DNA from: Chelonoidis abingdonii
Taxonomy: Eukaryota; Chordata; Testudines; Testudinidae
Reading direction: 5' to 3'
Assembly: GCF_003597395.2 (NCBI RefSeq)
Contig: NC_133769.1
Span: forward strand, 44,042,417-44,106,416
Length of the DNA stretch: 64,000 nt
This document shows, piece after piece, positions 1 to 10,659 of the stretch (position 1 is its first letter; each line of letters starts with the position of its first letter). Under the pieces are notes generated by a model. It did not search any database. It was not told the origin of the DNA and saw nothing but the letters and a program-made list of their open reading frames with translations. A program made the translations under genes and the position numbers.

Positions 1-1770
1 CATTTTGTTTTTATGCATGCACAATGACTGCACATGCAAAAATTGCAAGTATAAAATTAAAGGTAGCTTGGAGACATATGTAAACTTGCCCTTTATATAT
101 GAAGGTTATGAAATCCATAAATGCAAAGCTTTGAAGATTAACTTTAAAATTGAAGAGCTGTTTTGTAGTAGCAATACATTAATCTAGTTTCTATGTACTC
201 TATATATCATATGACTTTTAAAAACTAACTTTGTAGTTGTGGATTATCTAAGCACTATACCCAGTTGTACAGATGATCTTTTCCCAACCTATGTATTATA
301 TAATTTTTTTAACATTAGCTTTAATAACATTTTTAGTTCCATCAACTCACTGTTTAGATGGCTCATAACAGCCCTCAGAAACATCCCCTTCTGTGGCCAA
401 ATACTGTGATTTCTAAACATTGTGGTGTTTAATAAGAACTGATTTTCCTAAAGCCTTGTTTTACCTTCCAACAGCTATGGAAAATCTTTGCCATCCATAC
501 AGTACAATCCCTAATAAAAGAGTCTAATAGAAATTAATAGAATTATTTCCCCTGTTGTAGGATATTATTGGTTCCAACAAACAAACAAAAACACATCAAA
601 ATTTATATTACATTTTACATGTTTTACGAGTAATTTCTACAGGACTCTCTTGGGTTTCTCTAAGATGGGGAGAACCTATCCTAACAAAAGATGTCATTTC
701 ACAAATGAGCTGGGCTAAGTGAAAGGTAAAGATGGTGTTGTCCATAAAGTGAGCAATAAGGGTACATTATGAAAACTGGGTACCTAAAAATAAGACTAGA
801 CATTTAATTCCTAATCTCTGTTTCAAAAGACCTTTACTTTTGTATAACCCAAATGAACTGCAAAGTAACAGGTGAAGACTTCTGTCTCCCTTTTTAAAAT
901 GCATATTGAGTTGGTGCAGCCTCACATCTTTGATCTGCTGCTTGATTGTTTTATGTGAAGTCTTTTATTGTTGAATAGTATCTTAGCAATAAGTACTGTC
1001 AGCAGTGCTTTGTTATGGTTGACTGAATGGCCTGAGATCAGGTCAGATTCTAAGAAGCTTACACTGTCTGTTTCTTTCTGGGTGAGTGCTTTGGAGAGAC
1101 AGTGTATTTGCAGCCATGCTGAGCTATTTTACTGAGCTAAAATGCTTGCAAATACAGGATATCTGTGAATTTAAAGCTAGCAAGGAGTGCAGAGCGACTC
1201 CAGCAAGACCAGTGAAACCAAACTTAAAGTATCGAATGGTATCTTGTATGCAATTTAAATTTGGGCCCATAGATCTTCTCTTGGTGAATGTTTAATATTC
1301 ACTTTATGCAGTCTCAATAGTAAACTTTCCAGAGCAACTGGCAGAACAAATGGCTTTTTTGGCATTTTTTTTTGTCTGCAAACAGAAATGAATCTTAAGG
1401 AACCCACTGACATTTATTTTGACTCGAGAAAGGAAACTTTCAGAACATAAAGATACATGTTCCTGAAAAATGCCAAGTCTAAATGTCTATTACTTAAGAA
1501 AAAGCAACCAGAAGGGCAAAGGCAGTGTGAAAAAGTTACAATGGTTTTGGAAGAAAACAAAACACACAAAAGAGCATTTCAGCACAGTTTAATTCTGCCT
1601 TGTTCAATCACCTTCACCTAGTGCTAGATCACTCCACACAGAACAGCTCAGAATAAGTAATGGCACAGAGGTGAGCATCAGGAGGCATTCTGCCTGCTTC
1701 CCTGAACTCCCCAGTTTCCAGGGAGTGAACTCCCAACAATGGCACTTTAAGTGCAGTCTCTTCGCACCGC
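1..1770. other. AT-rich non-coding DNA, nothing recognised
   Basis: No gene or repeat family is recognised. Open frames are under 90 codons and lack any domain signature or plausible exon context. Base composition is AT-rich with short A and T runs. Confidence 0.6.
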
Positions 1771-1894
1771 TAGGGTGACCAGACGTCCCGATTTTATAGG
1801 GACAGGCCTGATATTTGGGGCTTTTTCTTATATAGGTTCCTATTACTCCCCACACCCTGTCCTGGTTTTTCACACTTGCTATCTGGTCACCCTA
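1771..1894. mobile_element. Short MITE with perfect 13-bp inverted ends
   Basis: The element starts TAGGGTGACCAGA and ends with the exact reverse complement TCTGGTCACCCTA. The 124-bp interior has no coding capacity. Both ends carry TA, so a TA target duplication with an 11-bp inverted repeat is possible, as in Tc1/mariner-like elements; that class call is inference. The sequence resembles a common amniote dispersed repeat. The 89-codon minus-strand frame across it is accidental. Confidence 0.75.
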
Positions 1895-2470
1895 CCCACT
1901 GCTAGCTGTGTGCCAGTCCCACACTGAAGGCCAGTTCAGAGGGGAAGGCCTTGCAGAATCCCTGTCCCAACCTGACACTGGAGAACCCACAAAGAACAAT
2001 TGTCTTTTCCTGGGTACAGAGACTGCAAGTATACCCAGCCTTTATGTAGGTCAAACTGAGAGAGAGAGAGAGAGGGGGAAACTGGCTCTAGGTTTTTTTG
2101 TCTTCCAGAACAGAAAACATCACCAGTGCCTCCCTCACCCTTGCCCCATAACCCAACAGGCACAAAAAAAAAAAAAGGCCAATTTATTTTCGTCAGTGAC
2201 TTAGTATCCCAAAATTTTGACACCCAGGTGGCCACCTTGATCACTCACCCGTAAGGCCATACTTACTTCTGGCACCCTGTGAAGGGCCTAAGCAGAAACT
2301 GACTCTCAGAAAATCAATTTATGCCATATTAATTATGACACCAAAATGCATGTGGCTAACTAAGTGCCCCCTGAAGGTGTATCCAAATTCAGGTTGAACT
2401 TAGGCAAAGTTCAATTTACCGGGTGCTGCTGCAGTTACAAATAGAGATGGTCCAAACATGTTTTCCCCGC
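1895..2470. other. Non-coding DNA with a GA microsatellite
   Basis: A short (GA)n run lies near 2059-2076 and an A-run near 2164-2177. The ~100-codon frames on both strands here have no recognisable domain and run through low-complexity sequence. Confidence 0.55.
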
Positions 2471-2752
2471 CTTGGCTACACTGGCGCTTTACAGCGCTGC
2501 AACTTTCTTGCTCTAGGAAAAAACACCCCCCTGAGCGCAGCAAGTTACAGTGCTGCAAAGCGCCAGTGTAAACCCTGCCCCAGCGCTGGGAGCACAGCTC
2601 TCAGCGCTGTAAGCTAATCTCGGGGAGGTGGAGTACCTGCAGCACCAGGAGAGCTCTCTCCCAGCGCTGGCGCTGCAACCACACACACTTCAAAGCGCTG
2701 CTGCGGGAGCGTTCCCACAGCAGCGCTGTATGGCTGCAAGTGTAGACATACC
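2471..2752. mobile_element. GC-rich Harbinger-type MITE
   Basis: A GC-rich island full of AGCGCTG-type palindromes (CAGCGCT, GCGCTGTAA) sits in AT-rich flanks. It ends with AGTGTAGACATACCCAT, which is the reverse complement of the GGTATGTCTACACT end shared with the Harbinger copies at 8669 and 16814. The left end (GGCTACACTGG) is a decayed version. There is no coding capacity. The 64-codon frame is an artefact of the GC content. Confidence 0.6.
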
Positions 2753-2888
2753 CATGTCTACCCCACACAAGGCAGAACAGGATAAGTTAGGCCAATTAAC
2801 CTTGTAAGCCACACCTGTAGGAGAGCCAGGGATCAATAGTACCTAATAGAAGATGAAGTTCATCTGGGAAGGAGCAGCTTGAGCTTGT

Positions 2889-3641
2889 AAGAACAGCCAT
2901 ACTGAGTCAGACCAATGGTCGATTTAGCCCAGTACCTTGTCTTCTAACAGTGCCAATGCCAGGTGCTTCAGAGGGAATGAACAGACCAGGCAATCATCGA
3001 GTGATCCATCCCCAATTGTCCACTCTCAGCTTCTGGTAGTCAGAGGCTAGGGATACTCACAGCATGGGTTTGCATTCCTGACCATCTTGGCTAAAAGCCA
3101 TTGATGGATCTGTCCTCCATGGACATATCTAATTCTTTTTTGAGCCCCATTATAGTTTTGGTCTATACAGCATCACCTGGCAACGAGTTCCACAGGTTGA
3201 TTGTGCATTGTGTGAAGTACTTCCTTTTGTTTCTTATAAACCTGCTGCCTATTAATTTCACTGGGTGACCACTGGTTCTTGTGTTATGTGGAGGGGTAAT
3301 TAACACTTCCTTATTCACTTTCTCCAACCATTTATGATTTTGTAGACCTGTATCATATCCCTTCTTATTCATCTCTTTTCCAAGTTGAAAAGTCTCAGTC
3401 TTTTTAATCTCTTCTCATATGGAAACTATTCCATACCCTTAATAATTTTTGCTGCCCTTCTCTGTATCTTTTCTAATGATAATATAGCTTTTTTAAGATG
3501 GGGCCAACAGAATTGCACACAGTATTCAAGATATGAGCATACCATGGATTCATATAGCAGTATTATGATATTTACTATCTTATCTAGCTTTTTCCTAATG
3601 GTTCACAACATTGTTAGCTTGCTTGCTTTTTTTTTTTTTTA
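2889..3641 (-). mobile_element. CR1-like LINE, 5'-truncated, minus strand
   Basis: Read on the minus strand this is the end of a LINE open reading frame followed by about 270 bp of 3' untranslated sequence. It ends in GGTCTGACTCAGTATGGC then a TTCTTA-type tail at 2889. The same tail recurs at 15375-15480 (plus) and at 33525-33690 and 63381-63535 (minus). CR1-group LINEs end in short octamer-like tails, which supports the class; the subfamily is not certain. The 5' edge lies near a T-run at 3629-3641. Confidence 0.65.
3163..3372 (-). pseudogene. C-terminal remnant of CR1-like reverse transcriptase ORF
   Basis: The minus-strand frame contains the run NTRTSGHPVKL, then a basic stretch with KRKYF, then NLWNSLPGD. 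This order is characteristic of the extreme C-terminus of CR1/L2-group ORF2 proteins, downstream of the reverse transcriptase thumb. No catalytic part is left. It is a fragment within the surrounding LINE copy and would not make a functional protein. Confidence 0.65.
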
Positions 3642-3644
3642 AAT

Positions 3645-4216
3645 AAAGGGATGAAGCTGAGACCAGAAGGGGGCTGCAAGGGAAGTAGACAGAAATCATT
3701 TCCTGCAAAAAAATGGTGTGTTGGAAGCTACAGAGTCTGGCAAGAAGTCAGAGGAGGGATGTCATCCACAGTTACTCCCTGGGAGGATGGAGTTTAGGCT
3801 GGTAAACTCAGAGTAGGGGGAGGGCAGAAAATAAAAGAGGGAAGTACGAAGGAGTCCAGGGAAATAGCAACAGGGTCTGGGAGGAAGCAGATCATAGTTG
3901 CTGGACATAGGGTCCCTGGACTAGAACCTGGAATAGTGGGGTGGGCCTGGTTTCCCCTATCACCCACTGGGAAAGTGGTACAGAACCTGGCTTTGGACTG
4001 GAAAATTGTCTGGGATAGTATGAGGACAGCTGATCCAGGGGGACTTTGGTAACCCAGAAGCAGATACCTAGTCAGAGGGGGAGCACTGCAACTGCTGGAG
4101 AGTGCAAGCGAACACAGTGTGAACAACTGTTGAAAGCAGAACATCAGGCCTGACAGGAGATAATCCCCAGAAGTGGCCACAAGGAGGTGCCCCAGTGGTG
4201 ACTGAGCCCTGTTACA
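3645..4216 (+). mobile_element. LTR fragment, 3' part, plus strand
   Basis: The block ends GAGCCCTGTTACA, a plausible LTR 3' terminus (…CA). It contains a stretch near 3915-3960 reading GGTGGGCCTGGTTTCCCC, which on the other strand matches conserved text in the LTRs at 42228-42858 and 57877-58566. The 5' end seems missing beside the LINE at 2889-3641. The 155-codon minus frame (3794-4261) is antisense to it and has no domain signature. Confidence 0.45.
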
Positions 4217-5731
4217 TCCCCAAAGCAATTTCTGATGGAAAAAAGAAAAAAAGTGCTTCACAGGAGTTGTAGTTCAGGTTCAGTACACTCAATAGGCCAT
4301 ACACTCGACCCTACATTTCCCATGATTCACCAGGGTTTCCTCTCTTTGTAAGGCAGTCCCATGGCCCTTTTGTATCATGGGAGATAAAGTCCAGCTGGGG
4401 AGTTTGGCCCACTAGAGGAGAACTGGAACATGAGGGCAACCAAACTACAATTCCCATGTGGCAGTAGTGGTATATCCAAACTGAAATATTTTGGTTCCAG
4501 GCTTTTGGCTTTTTTCAGTGAAAAATCAAAATTTCCCATGGAAAGCAGACACTTTTTGTGAAACAAATTCAATTAGTCAAAACTCCAATTTTCCATTGGT
4601 AAACAGTGGATGGAATATTTTCAATCAGTCCTCAATACAGCATCTCTTTGTATCCAAGTGTTTTGAATACCACAACTCCCGTTCATGTACGCTTCTGGCT
4701 AAACACCGTCCTTGATTACAGATTGCCAAGAATCCTAAAGCAATAGTGATAATCTATATCCTAACAGGATTTCCCAATAACTGTTTCATATGAGCTATGG
4801 ATGTAAATGAGAACATTTTTGGCATCTTCAGAAAATAGGTTTCATCTTAAACTGCATCACAAAGGGGAAAAAGCTAAAAAATAGAGATGGTCTGAGTACA
4901 AATTACTTTGTACCTGATTGTCTCTACCTATGGAACAAAAAGTAATCGAGTCTTAATCATGTTTCAGTCTGTCCCTGATACTCAACCAGATATTTGTGCC
5001 AGCTGTTGTTCTACACACTTGCACCCTGCTCAGCAAGGATTGCTGGGGATCAGCCTGTCAGCCTGAGAATATGAAAGGAGTGAAAAGCCTTATTGTCACA
5101 AGTACTGATCTAAGGTTTTTTGACTCACTATTTGATTGCCCCATGTCTGGCAGACAATATAGGCATTATACAAAGAAAAGAAAAAAAAAGATAATGATAG
5201 ATAAGCTACAATTCAGAGACAAAGAAGAAAGATTTGTTTAGTGCTTTTGTTTCTGATATTCATAATTGTAAATCCTATTAGCACCCATTGATATGTTTGG
5301 CAAGCGGATTATCAAAAGCATAGGACCAAATTCTGCCTCCATTTCTGCCATTATAAATCCAGAGTAACATGATGAAATTAACTAAATTTCTTCAGATTTA
5401 GTGCCTTAAGTTAATTTATGTTAATAGACATTGCATCATGCCCTTACAGAGACGAATGAGAGAGTAGAATTTAGAGAATAGATTTTCTAGCAGAGGGGTG
5501 GTATACTTAATGAATTTTTGTAGTGTACTACTATGTTATGATTACCCATGGAGTAGTTCTTGCTGTTTCAAGTCACCTGTGTTTTGAGTCCTACAAAAAA
5601 TACAAAAGGGGAATCACACACCCTCTCCCCACCAAGGATTTGCAGGTAATATTGAAAAAGGTGAAGCGTACAACAATTCTCGTATGGCAGACATTTCTTT
5701 GGTTAGTGGAAAGGCCAGCTGTAGTACAGTA
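4217..5731. other. Non-coding DNA, weak inverted repeat only
   Basis: An imperfect inverted pair, GAGTTGTAGTTC near 4264 and AACTACAATTCCC near 4443, may be the ends of an old MITE. Short frames at 4996-5241 and 5523-5732 show no known domain. A run with symmetric AAATTCTGCC/TTCAGATTTA text near 5327-5410 resembles a decayed palindromic MITE. Confidence 0.45.
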
Positions 5732-6026
5732 AGGGCTGGTCTACACTACAGGGGAAAATTGATCTCAGATATGCAACTTCAGCTATATGAATAACGTAGC
5801 TGAAGTCGAAGTATCTAAGATCGAATTACTCACCATCCTCACAGCGCGGGATTGATGTCTGCGGCTCCCCATGTCGACTCCGCAACTCTGTTCGGGTTGG
5901 TGGAGTTCCAGAATTGATATAAGCACCTTCGGGGATCGATATATCACGTCTAGATGAGACGCGATATATCAATCCCCGACCAATCGATTGCTACCCGCCG
6001 ATACGGCAGGTAGTGAAGACATAGCC
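5732..6026. mobile_element. Harbinger-type MITE with internal hairpins
   Basis: The left end is AGGGCTGGTCTACACTACA and the right end is the complement of AGGCTATGTCTTCACTACC. The interior holds nested palindromes: TGAATAACGTAGCTGAAGTC against CTTCAGCTATATGAATAACG near 5778-5815, and GATATATC on both sides of a short loop near 5935-5970. No coding capacity is present. The end sequence groups it with the elements at 2471, 8669 and 16814. The family resembles MITEs described in crocodilians and turtles. Confidence 0.75.
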
Positions 6027-7135
6027 TCAGTGTTCAGAGCAAATGCTGGCTGGTAAGCAACTCCAGCACTATACTTATTGTATAGCAACTGCTTCTAACC
6101 ACAGCTGCCTTCTGATGTCCCAATTCCTAAAATCCCTTTTAAAATTAATCGTTGCTTTTTGTCAAGGAAGCGTTCTTCTTTTATTGCAGTGCTGAGTGAA
6201 TAGTTTGCTAGTCTGATGATGACAGCATCCCTATAAAATTCACTTGATCCCTCTCCCCCCTCCGACATGCTAATGGAGGGAGATCTAATGTTTTAGCTGA
6301 AGTGTCTTCTGATATCCCCATTGCGGCTGCCTTTTTTCCTTTCCCAATCCTTTTCCCAGACTGACCTCCTCATTATTATAGTCCAGTTCAGGCGGTGCAG
6401 GGATTATTTATTTCTAGATGCTCTCCTTGGAAAGGAGGAGAGAAGGGAAAGAAGATACTGATGTTATTACTTAGAAAAGAGCTTTTGTAAGCCATTGTCA
6501 TTCACTGGCAACAAATGTTGACCTATCTACCGTTGCCATTTACTTATTCAGAGAACTGAAGACTGATAATGGAATAACCACAGGTTTAGAGTCCTCATAA
6601 ACCCATTAGAATGCTCACAAACGAGGCCACCTCGATACAGGGATGTTTTATAACTGCTAGTGAAAGATTTCTGGAAGCAAGCTAATCCCAATGGAGTAGA
6701 AACCAGGCACATATTCTTGGCCCTTCAAGGGCAGCTTTGGGTGCCCTGGCTCAAGGGAATCTCTGACTGGGGTAGAGCTGATATAGCTGACTGCACCATC
6801 CACTTCCCCACCATCCACAGAGTGGGCTTGTCAGCAACATGCTGGGTAGGATGTCTTGCCCACTGGTGATCCTCAGCCAATATAGTAGTTCCTGGGGAAT
6901 TCTGCTCTAGACTATATCAGGGACTGAAACAGCTCCCCCAACAAGTCCCAGGATTCAAGGAGCCTAGAGCCACCTTCTCTCCAATATCTCCTCAGCTCTA
7001 GCAATGAAGGCCAGCTGCTGCTGGGCACTGGCCTCATATCTTGGTACTAAACAGAGTAATTTACCTCTTGTGCACTTCGATTAAACAGTGCTCTTCAATA
7101 TGAATGCCCTGCTGATAGTCTTTGGGCATCATTAT
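6027..7135. other. Non-coding DNA, nothing recognised
   Basis: Mixed-composition sequence with short poly-pyrimidine tracts near 6240-6360. The 69-codon frame at 6660 has no recognisable domain. Confidence 0.5.
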
Positions 7136-7305
7136 GAACTTAGGTAAACCCTGGACACCATGTGCTTCAGTTTTCCCACTTGTAAAGTGGGGAGAATAAT
7201 AGAGATGTACTTCATGTGGGCGTTCCCAGGAGTAACTCCTTAATCTTCATAATGTGCTTTGAGATCCTCAGCTGGAAAGTGATGTGGAAGTATTATTAAT
7301 TATGA
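7136..7305 (+). repeat. MIR-like CORE-SINE, plus strand
   Basis: The stretch contains GTGCTTCAGTTTTCCCAC, then CTTGTAAAGTGGGGAGAATAA, and later GTGCTTTGAGATCCTCAG ending in ATTATTAATTA. This order matches MIR-type CORE-SINEs of amniotes (the CCTCAGTTTCCC core and AAATGGGGATAATAA). It is old and diverged. Confidence 0.65.
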
Positions 7306-7358
7306 TATTTCTTTGTTATTCAGGCTTCTGTTTCAGGCCTTTTCTTTCTGTTTCCAGC

Positions 7359-7377
7359 CTCTCTCTCTCTCTCTCTT
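7359..7377. repeat. (CT)n microsatellite
   Basis: A run of CT dinucleotides followed by a pyrimidine tract. It accounts for the leucine/serine-rich frame read across it. Confidence 0.85.
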
Positions 7378-7619
7378 TCCCCCTCTCCCAAGTGAGATAG
7401 CAGACTCATTTTTTAAGAGGCTCACACAAAACAAATTCCATACAGAATTCTCCAAAGTGGTTCCCTTTAGTATTACCTCTTCCCTTATTCACTCCAGACA
7501 CTCAGGAGGCTTCGATTTCCATGAAGCTCCCTAAGCTTCCCTACTCTTATGTGCATTCATTTTTTCAGACCCACACCTGGACGCCTCTAATAGTAGGCAG
7601 TAGTCACAGTAAGACCCTT

Positions 7620-7787
7620 GGAGAGTCCTGTGGCACCTTTAAGACTAATAGATGTATTGGGATGAATACCCACTTTGTCAGACGCCCACGAAAGCTTATA
7701 CTCCAATACATCTGTTAGTCTTAAAGGTGCCACAGGACTCTCTGTTGCTTTTTACAAATCCAGACTAACACAGCTACCCCGCTGAAA
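7620..7787 (+). mobile_element. Palindromic retro-insertion with a near 10-bp target duplication
   Basis: Two 40-bp arms (7621-7660 and 7703-7742) are inverted copies with one mismatch around a 42-bp loop. The right arm continues into a tail reading CCAGACTAACACAGCTACCCC. Flanks are TAAGACCCTT (7610-7619) and TAAGAGCCTT (7788-7797), nine of ten matching, which is the sign of a target-site duplication. Related copies are at 26743-26884 and 46918-47200. Such tails with an inverted 5' piece fit Penelope-like elements; no coding part is present to prove it. Confidence 0.7.
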
Positions 7788-7797
7788 TAAGAGCCTT

Positions 7798-8424
7798 ACA
7801 TATTTAAAGAAACAGAGACCTGTTGTGGCCTTTTAATCCTTTGACCATCCCTACCCCCACCCCTGGGGTCTTTTAGTCTATGTTCTGGAAGAACATCTGG
7901 TCTCCAAGACCTCGTGTCTTGATCTAGTAGCCTTACTCTTCAGTCCCTGCTACCACCATCTCTTGATCCAGACTGTAGCCTCTGAGCTGTACTTTATTTT
8001 GTGTTTGTCTCTTCCAGATTACTCTTTTCTGCAGACTCATTTGTGTCAGCTACAAGTCCTTCATTATGCTTCGGGTCACTTCTCTGCTCCTGTCATTCAG
8101 TATGACTTTCTGAAACCCTGATATGCTCCAGACTTCCTGCAGCTTGTCCCTACCTTTGTTTTCTACAGTAACATTGCTGATTGCTAGTTGTTGAGAGAGC
8201 TTTAACTGTCCTATTTTCTACCCGTCTCCCACTTAGGAAAGGGTTGAAAACTAGTCTTCGTTTTTCCCCTATTATCCATTGCAAAACTTTTTTTAAAAGT
8301 GCAGCTATACATGTACCTCCACTTAAATCACTGGGTTCCATTTCTCCAGCAGCAGAAGGCATGGCGCTCTGAAACTGGGCCACTGATGGTAATTCTATAT
8401 TGGAATAAAAGACCTGGGCCCTAT
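7798..8424. other. Non-coding DNA, nothing recognised
   Basis: Only short frames are present. The overlapping frames at 8150-8383 on the two strands are mutually exclusive and have no recognisable motifs. Confidence 0.5.
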
Positions 8425-8667
8425 CTGCAGCTGTCCTGGGGCAACTGACTTAGCCTCACAGGGCTAAAAATTCCTGAGTAGATATTCAGGCTCAGCTGAA
8501 GCTTCGGCTCTGGGATCCCACAAGAGGGCACGGTTCAGAGGCTGGGCTCCAGCCCGAGCCCAAATGCCTAAACAGCAATTTTACAGCCCAGCAGCTTGAG
8601 CACTATGAGCCCAAGTCTGCTGACCTGGACCAGCAGCAGGCGTTTAATTGCTGTGTGTATGTACACT
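8425..8667. mobile_element. Harbinger-type MITE, second kind
   Basis: A central GGCTCTGGGATCCC…GGGCTCCAGCCCGAGCC palindromic region is flanked by partly mirrored arms (GGGCTAAAAATTCC on the left, AATTTTACAGCCC on the right). The right end TGCTGTGTGTATGTACACT looks like a decayed GTGTAGACATACCCT end. It abuts the next element at 8669 end to end. The left border is approximate. Confidence 0.5.
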
Positions 8668-8668
8668 T

Positions 8669-9137
8669 AGGGCATATCTACACTGCAATGCAAGCCCAGG
8701 GCCAGTGGGACTCAAGTCAGGTGACCCTGGGTTAGGGAACCCAGGGCTTGAGCATCATTGTAGGGTTAGCAATCAGTGTAAGGAATTTTCTAATCTGAGT
8801 TTGTATGGGTGGGGGTGGGGGAGGGATTGGGGGTCTGGCATCCACACTGCAGCACACAGACCCGAGTCAAATCAACCATATCCCAAACTCCCTAGTACCC
8901 TCCAAAAATGTGGCCGAAATAGACTTTTGACTATGGTGCACTGTGGGAAAACTTGATTGTCCACCCTGCATGTTACAGGAAGTTTGAACAGTCTGTTAAC
9001 AAGCCTGGCAAACAGTCATTTTGGTCTCTGCTTCTAGTTACCGGAGCCAGCAATATGAAGGAGGTGGCTTTTAAAGAGCTTCTCTCACTTGCACTTTCAC
9101 TCCTGTCTCAGGAAACAGGCAGAGCTTCTGTGAGATA
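8669..9137 (+). mobile_element. Harbinger element, 5' part only, plus strand
   Basis: It starts AGGGCATATCTACACTGCA and runs parallel, on the plus strand, to the minus-strand sequence that starts at 16814. Shared blocks include CAATGYAAGCCCAGGG, AGTGCACTGTGGGAAAACT-like text and CAGTCATTTTGGTCT. The frame from 8953 contains KQSFWSLLL and LSLLSQETGRASVR, matching KQSFWSVHS and LSLLCQEMDRVSVR in the 16600-16223 minus frame. The copy is cut off before the transposase core and is followed by a CR1 tail. Confidence 0.7.
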
Positions 9138-9245
9138 TTTACCTGTCAGTAATGGTCTAGTTATTATGTAGTCCTGTCTTGAGTGCAGGGGACTGAACTT
9201 AATAACCTATTGAAGTCCCTTCCAGTCCTACACTTCTGTGATTCT
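9138..9245 (+). mobile_element. CR1 LINE 3' tail, plus strand
   Basis: The text GTCCTGTCTTGAGTGCAGGG, then GAAGTCCCTTCCAGTCCTAC and a TTCTGTGATTCTTATG end, matches CR1 3' untranslated ends of birds and reptiles, including the octamer-like tail. Only the last ~100 bp are present, the usual outcome of 5' truncation. Confidence 0.75.
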
Positions 9246-10659
9246 TATGGCCATTAGTGTAATCAGCCACTCAGACAGCTCTGGCTGCTGAGATCTTCTT
9301 CCTTAGCCACTGTTCCTCTTCCAGGAATTGTGAAGCAAGTGCCTGCTCCTACTCTGAAAACCTGCCCTCAAGCTGTGCAGCCAGCCACAGCCTTTCCTCT
9401 AGCCATAAGTCCCTCTGTCTTCAGTACTGGACCTGCTTGTTGGCCTGTCCAGAGCTTCAGCCAGAGGTTCATCTCGGAAACACTTCCTCTTGGAATGATC
9501 CATGAAGGCACTTTGGCCCAGGTGAGCTGTGAGCCAGTAGAGGTGAAGGAGCCTGCCTGGAACAGGACAAGACACAGAGGAGTGTTGTCTCAGATAGCTC
9601 ATTGCAGGAACACAGAAAAAATCCTTGTGGAATTTTAAGGAAATAAAATGATACTTTTACAACCTGAACTTCAGTATATTGTGAGAAGGATGCTTCAAGT
9701 CACAGAAGCTCCGTGGACCAAGCCTGATGAATTGCAGTGAAAGAAATGTAGAGACAATGGTGTGTTAAAAATGAAAAGGTGGTTTTTGTTTTCTAAAATT
9801 GCAGGGATTGAGAGGGTGGGTGCTGTCAGTGGCCATGCTACAAAAACTTTTTCTATCATTTCAGGTCTTCCGCTTTTTGGAGGATATAACAGTTCTTGTG
9901 GTGCTCAATTGGCAAAGGGAGATGTTATTCCTGCTGTGGGAAAACTGCAGCATATACTACTGAAGTATTCGAAATTATAATGACTGAACAGCACATCTAT
10001 GAGTAGAATGGGCTGATCAGCTACCGAGTTGGCTCTGGAAAATATGCCCTTCTCTGAAATGTGACTAATCTCTCTGGAGTTCCTGCTTCAGGAAAAGTTT
10101 CCAATTATCAGCACCCAGAATTGGATCAGAATTCATAAGGGAATCAACAGGATGCTGCATTAACAACTTTCTCATGGCTTAGCCTCTATGATTGAATGCA
10201 AAGACGTAGAACTCCACAGCCTTCCTTTGCCCCTCCCTCCCCCCTCGCAAACGTCTGAACAGAATGTCAAATGATTTTGTGACCTGTGACTGCATGGACT
10301 ACCTTTAACTGAAATGGATTAGATTTCCCTCCCTCAATCCCACTTTCACCATTTCCAGTCGTTTGTTACGCTATTGTTTGGTTACAGAGAAGTATACTTA
10401 CAGGCCTGCAATGTAAGGGTATTATTTTTAAGAATCAGGAATGCCTTAGCAAGAGTCTTCAGCTTTCCAGTTAAAAAAAACCATGTTTTTATTGTTTGCA
10501 TTTCCCAGCCAACATTAAGAATTCCAAATGAGGGGGGGAAAGCCAATCTATCATCAGCCAATATACCCTGGTAGCCGAGGATTCTCATACCTTTTGCATT
10601 AGTTCATTGAATGGCCATCCCTCCCACTCCTATATTAACAAACAATAAGATGGAGCCAG
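9246..10659. other. Non-coding DNA, nothing recognised
   Basis: The 102-codon plus frame at 9330-9638 has no recognisable domain, low-information composition and an overlapping minus frame. No repeat family is recognised in this stretch. Confidence 0.5.

Noticed and set aside
3794..4261. 155-codon minus frame with hydrophobic stretches
   Set aside because: It lies in an LTR fragment read against its direction, with no domain and no exon context.
7621..7742. Possible structured RNA gene from the 40-bp stem
   Set aside because: The stem is explained by a retro-insertion that has a target duplication and relatives elsewhere in the window.
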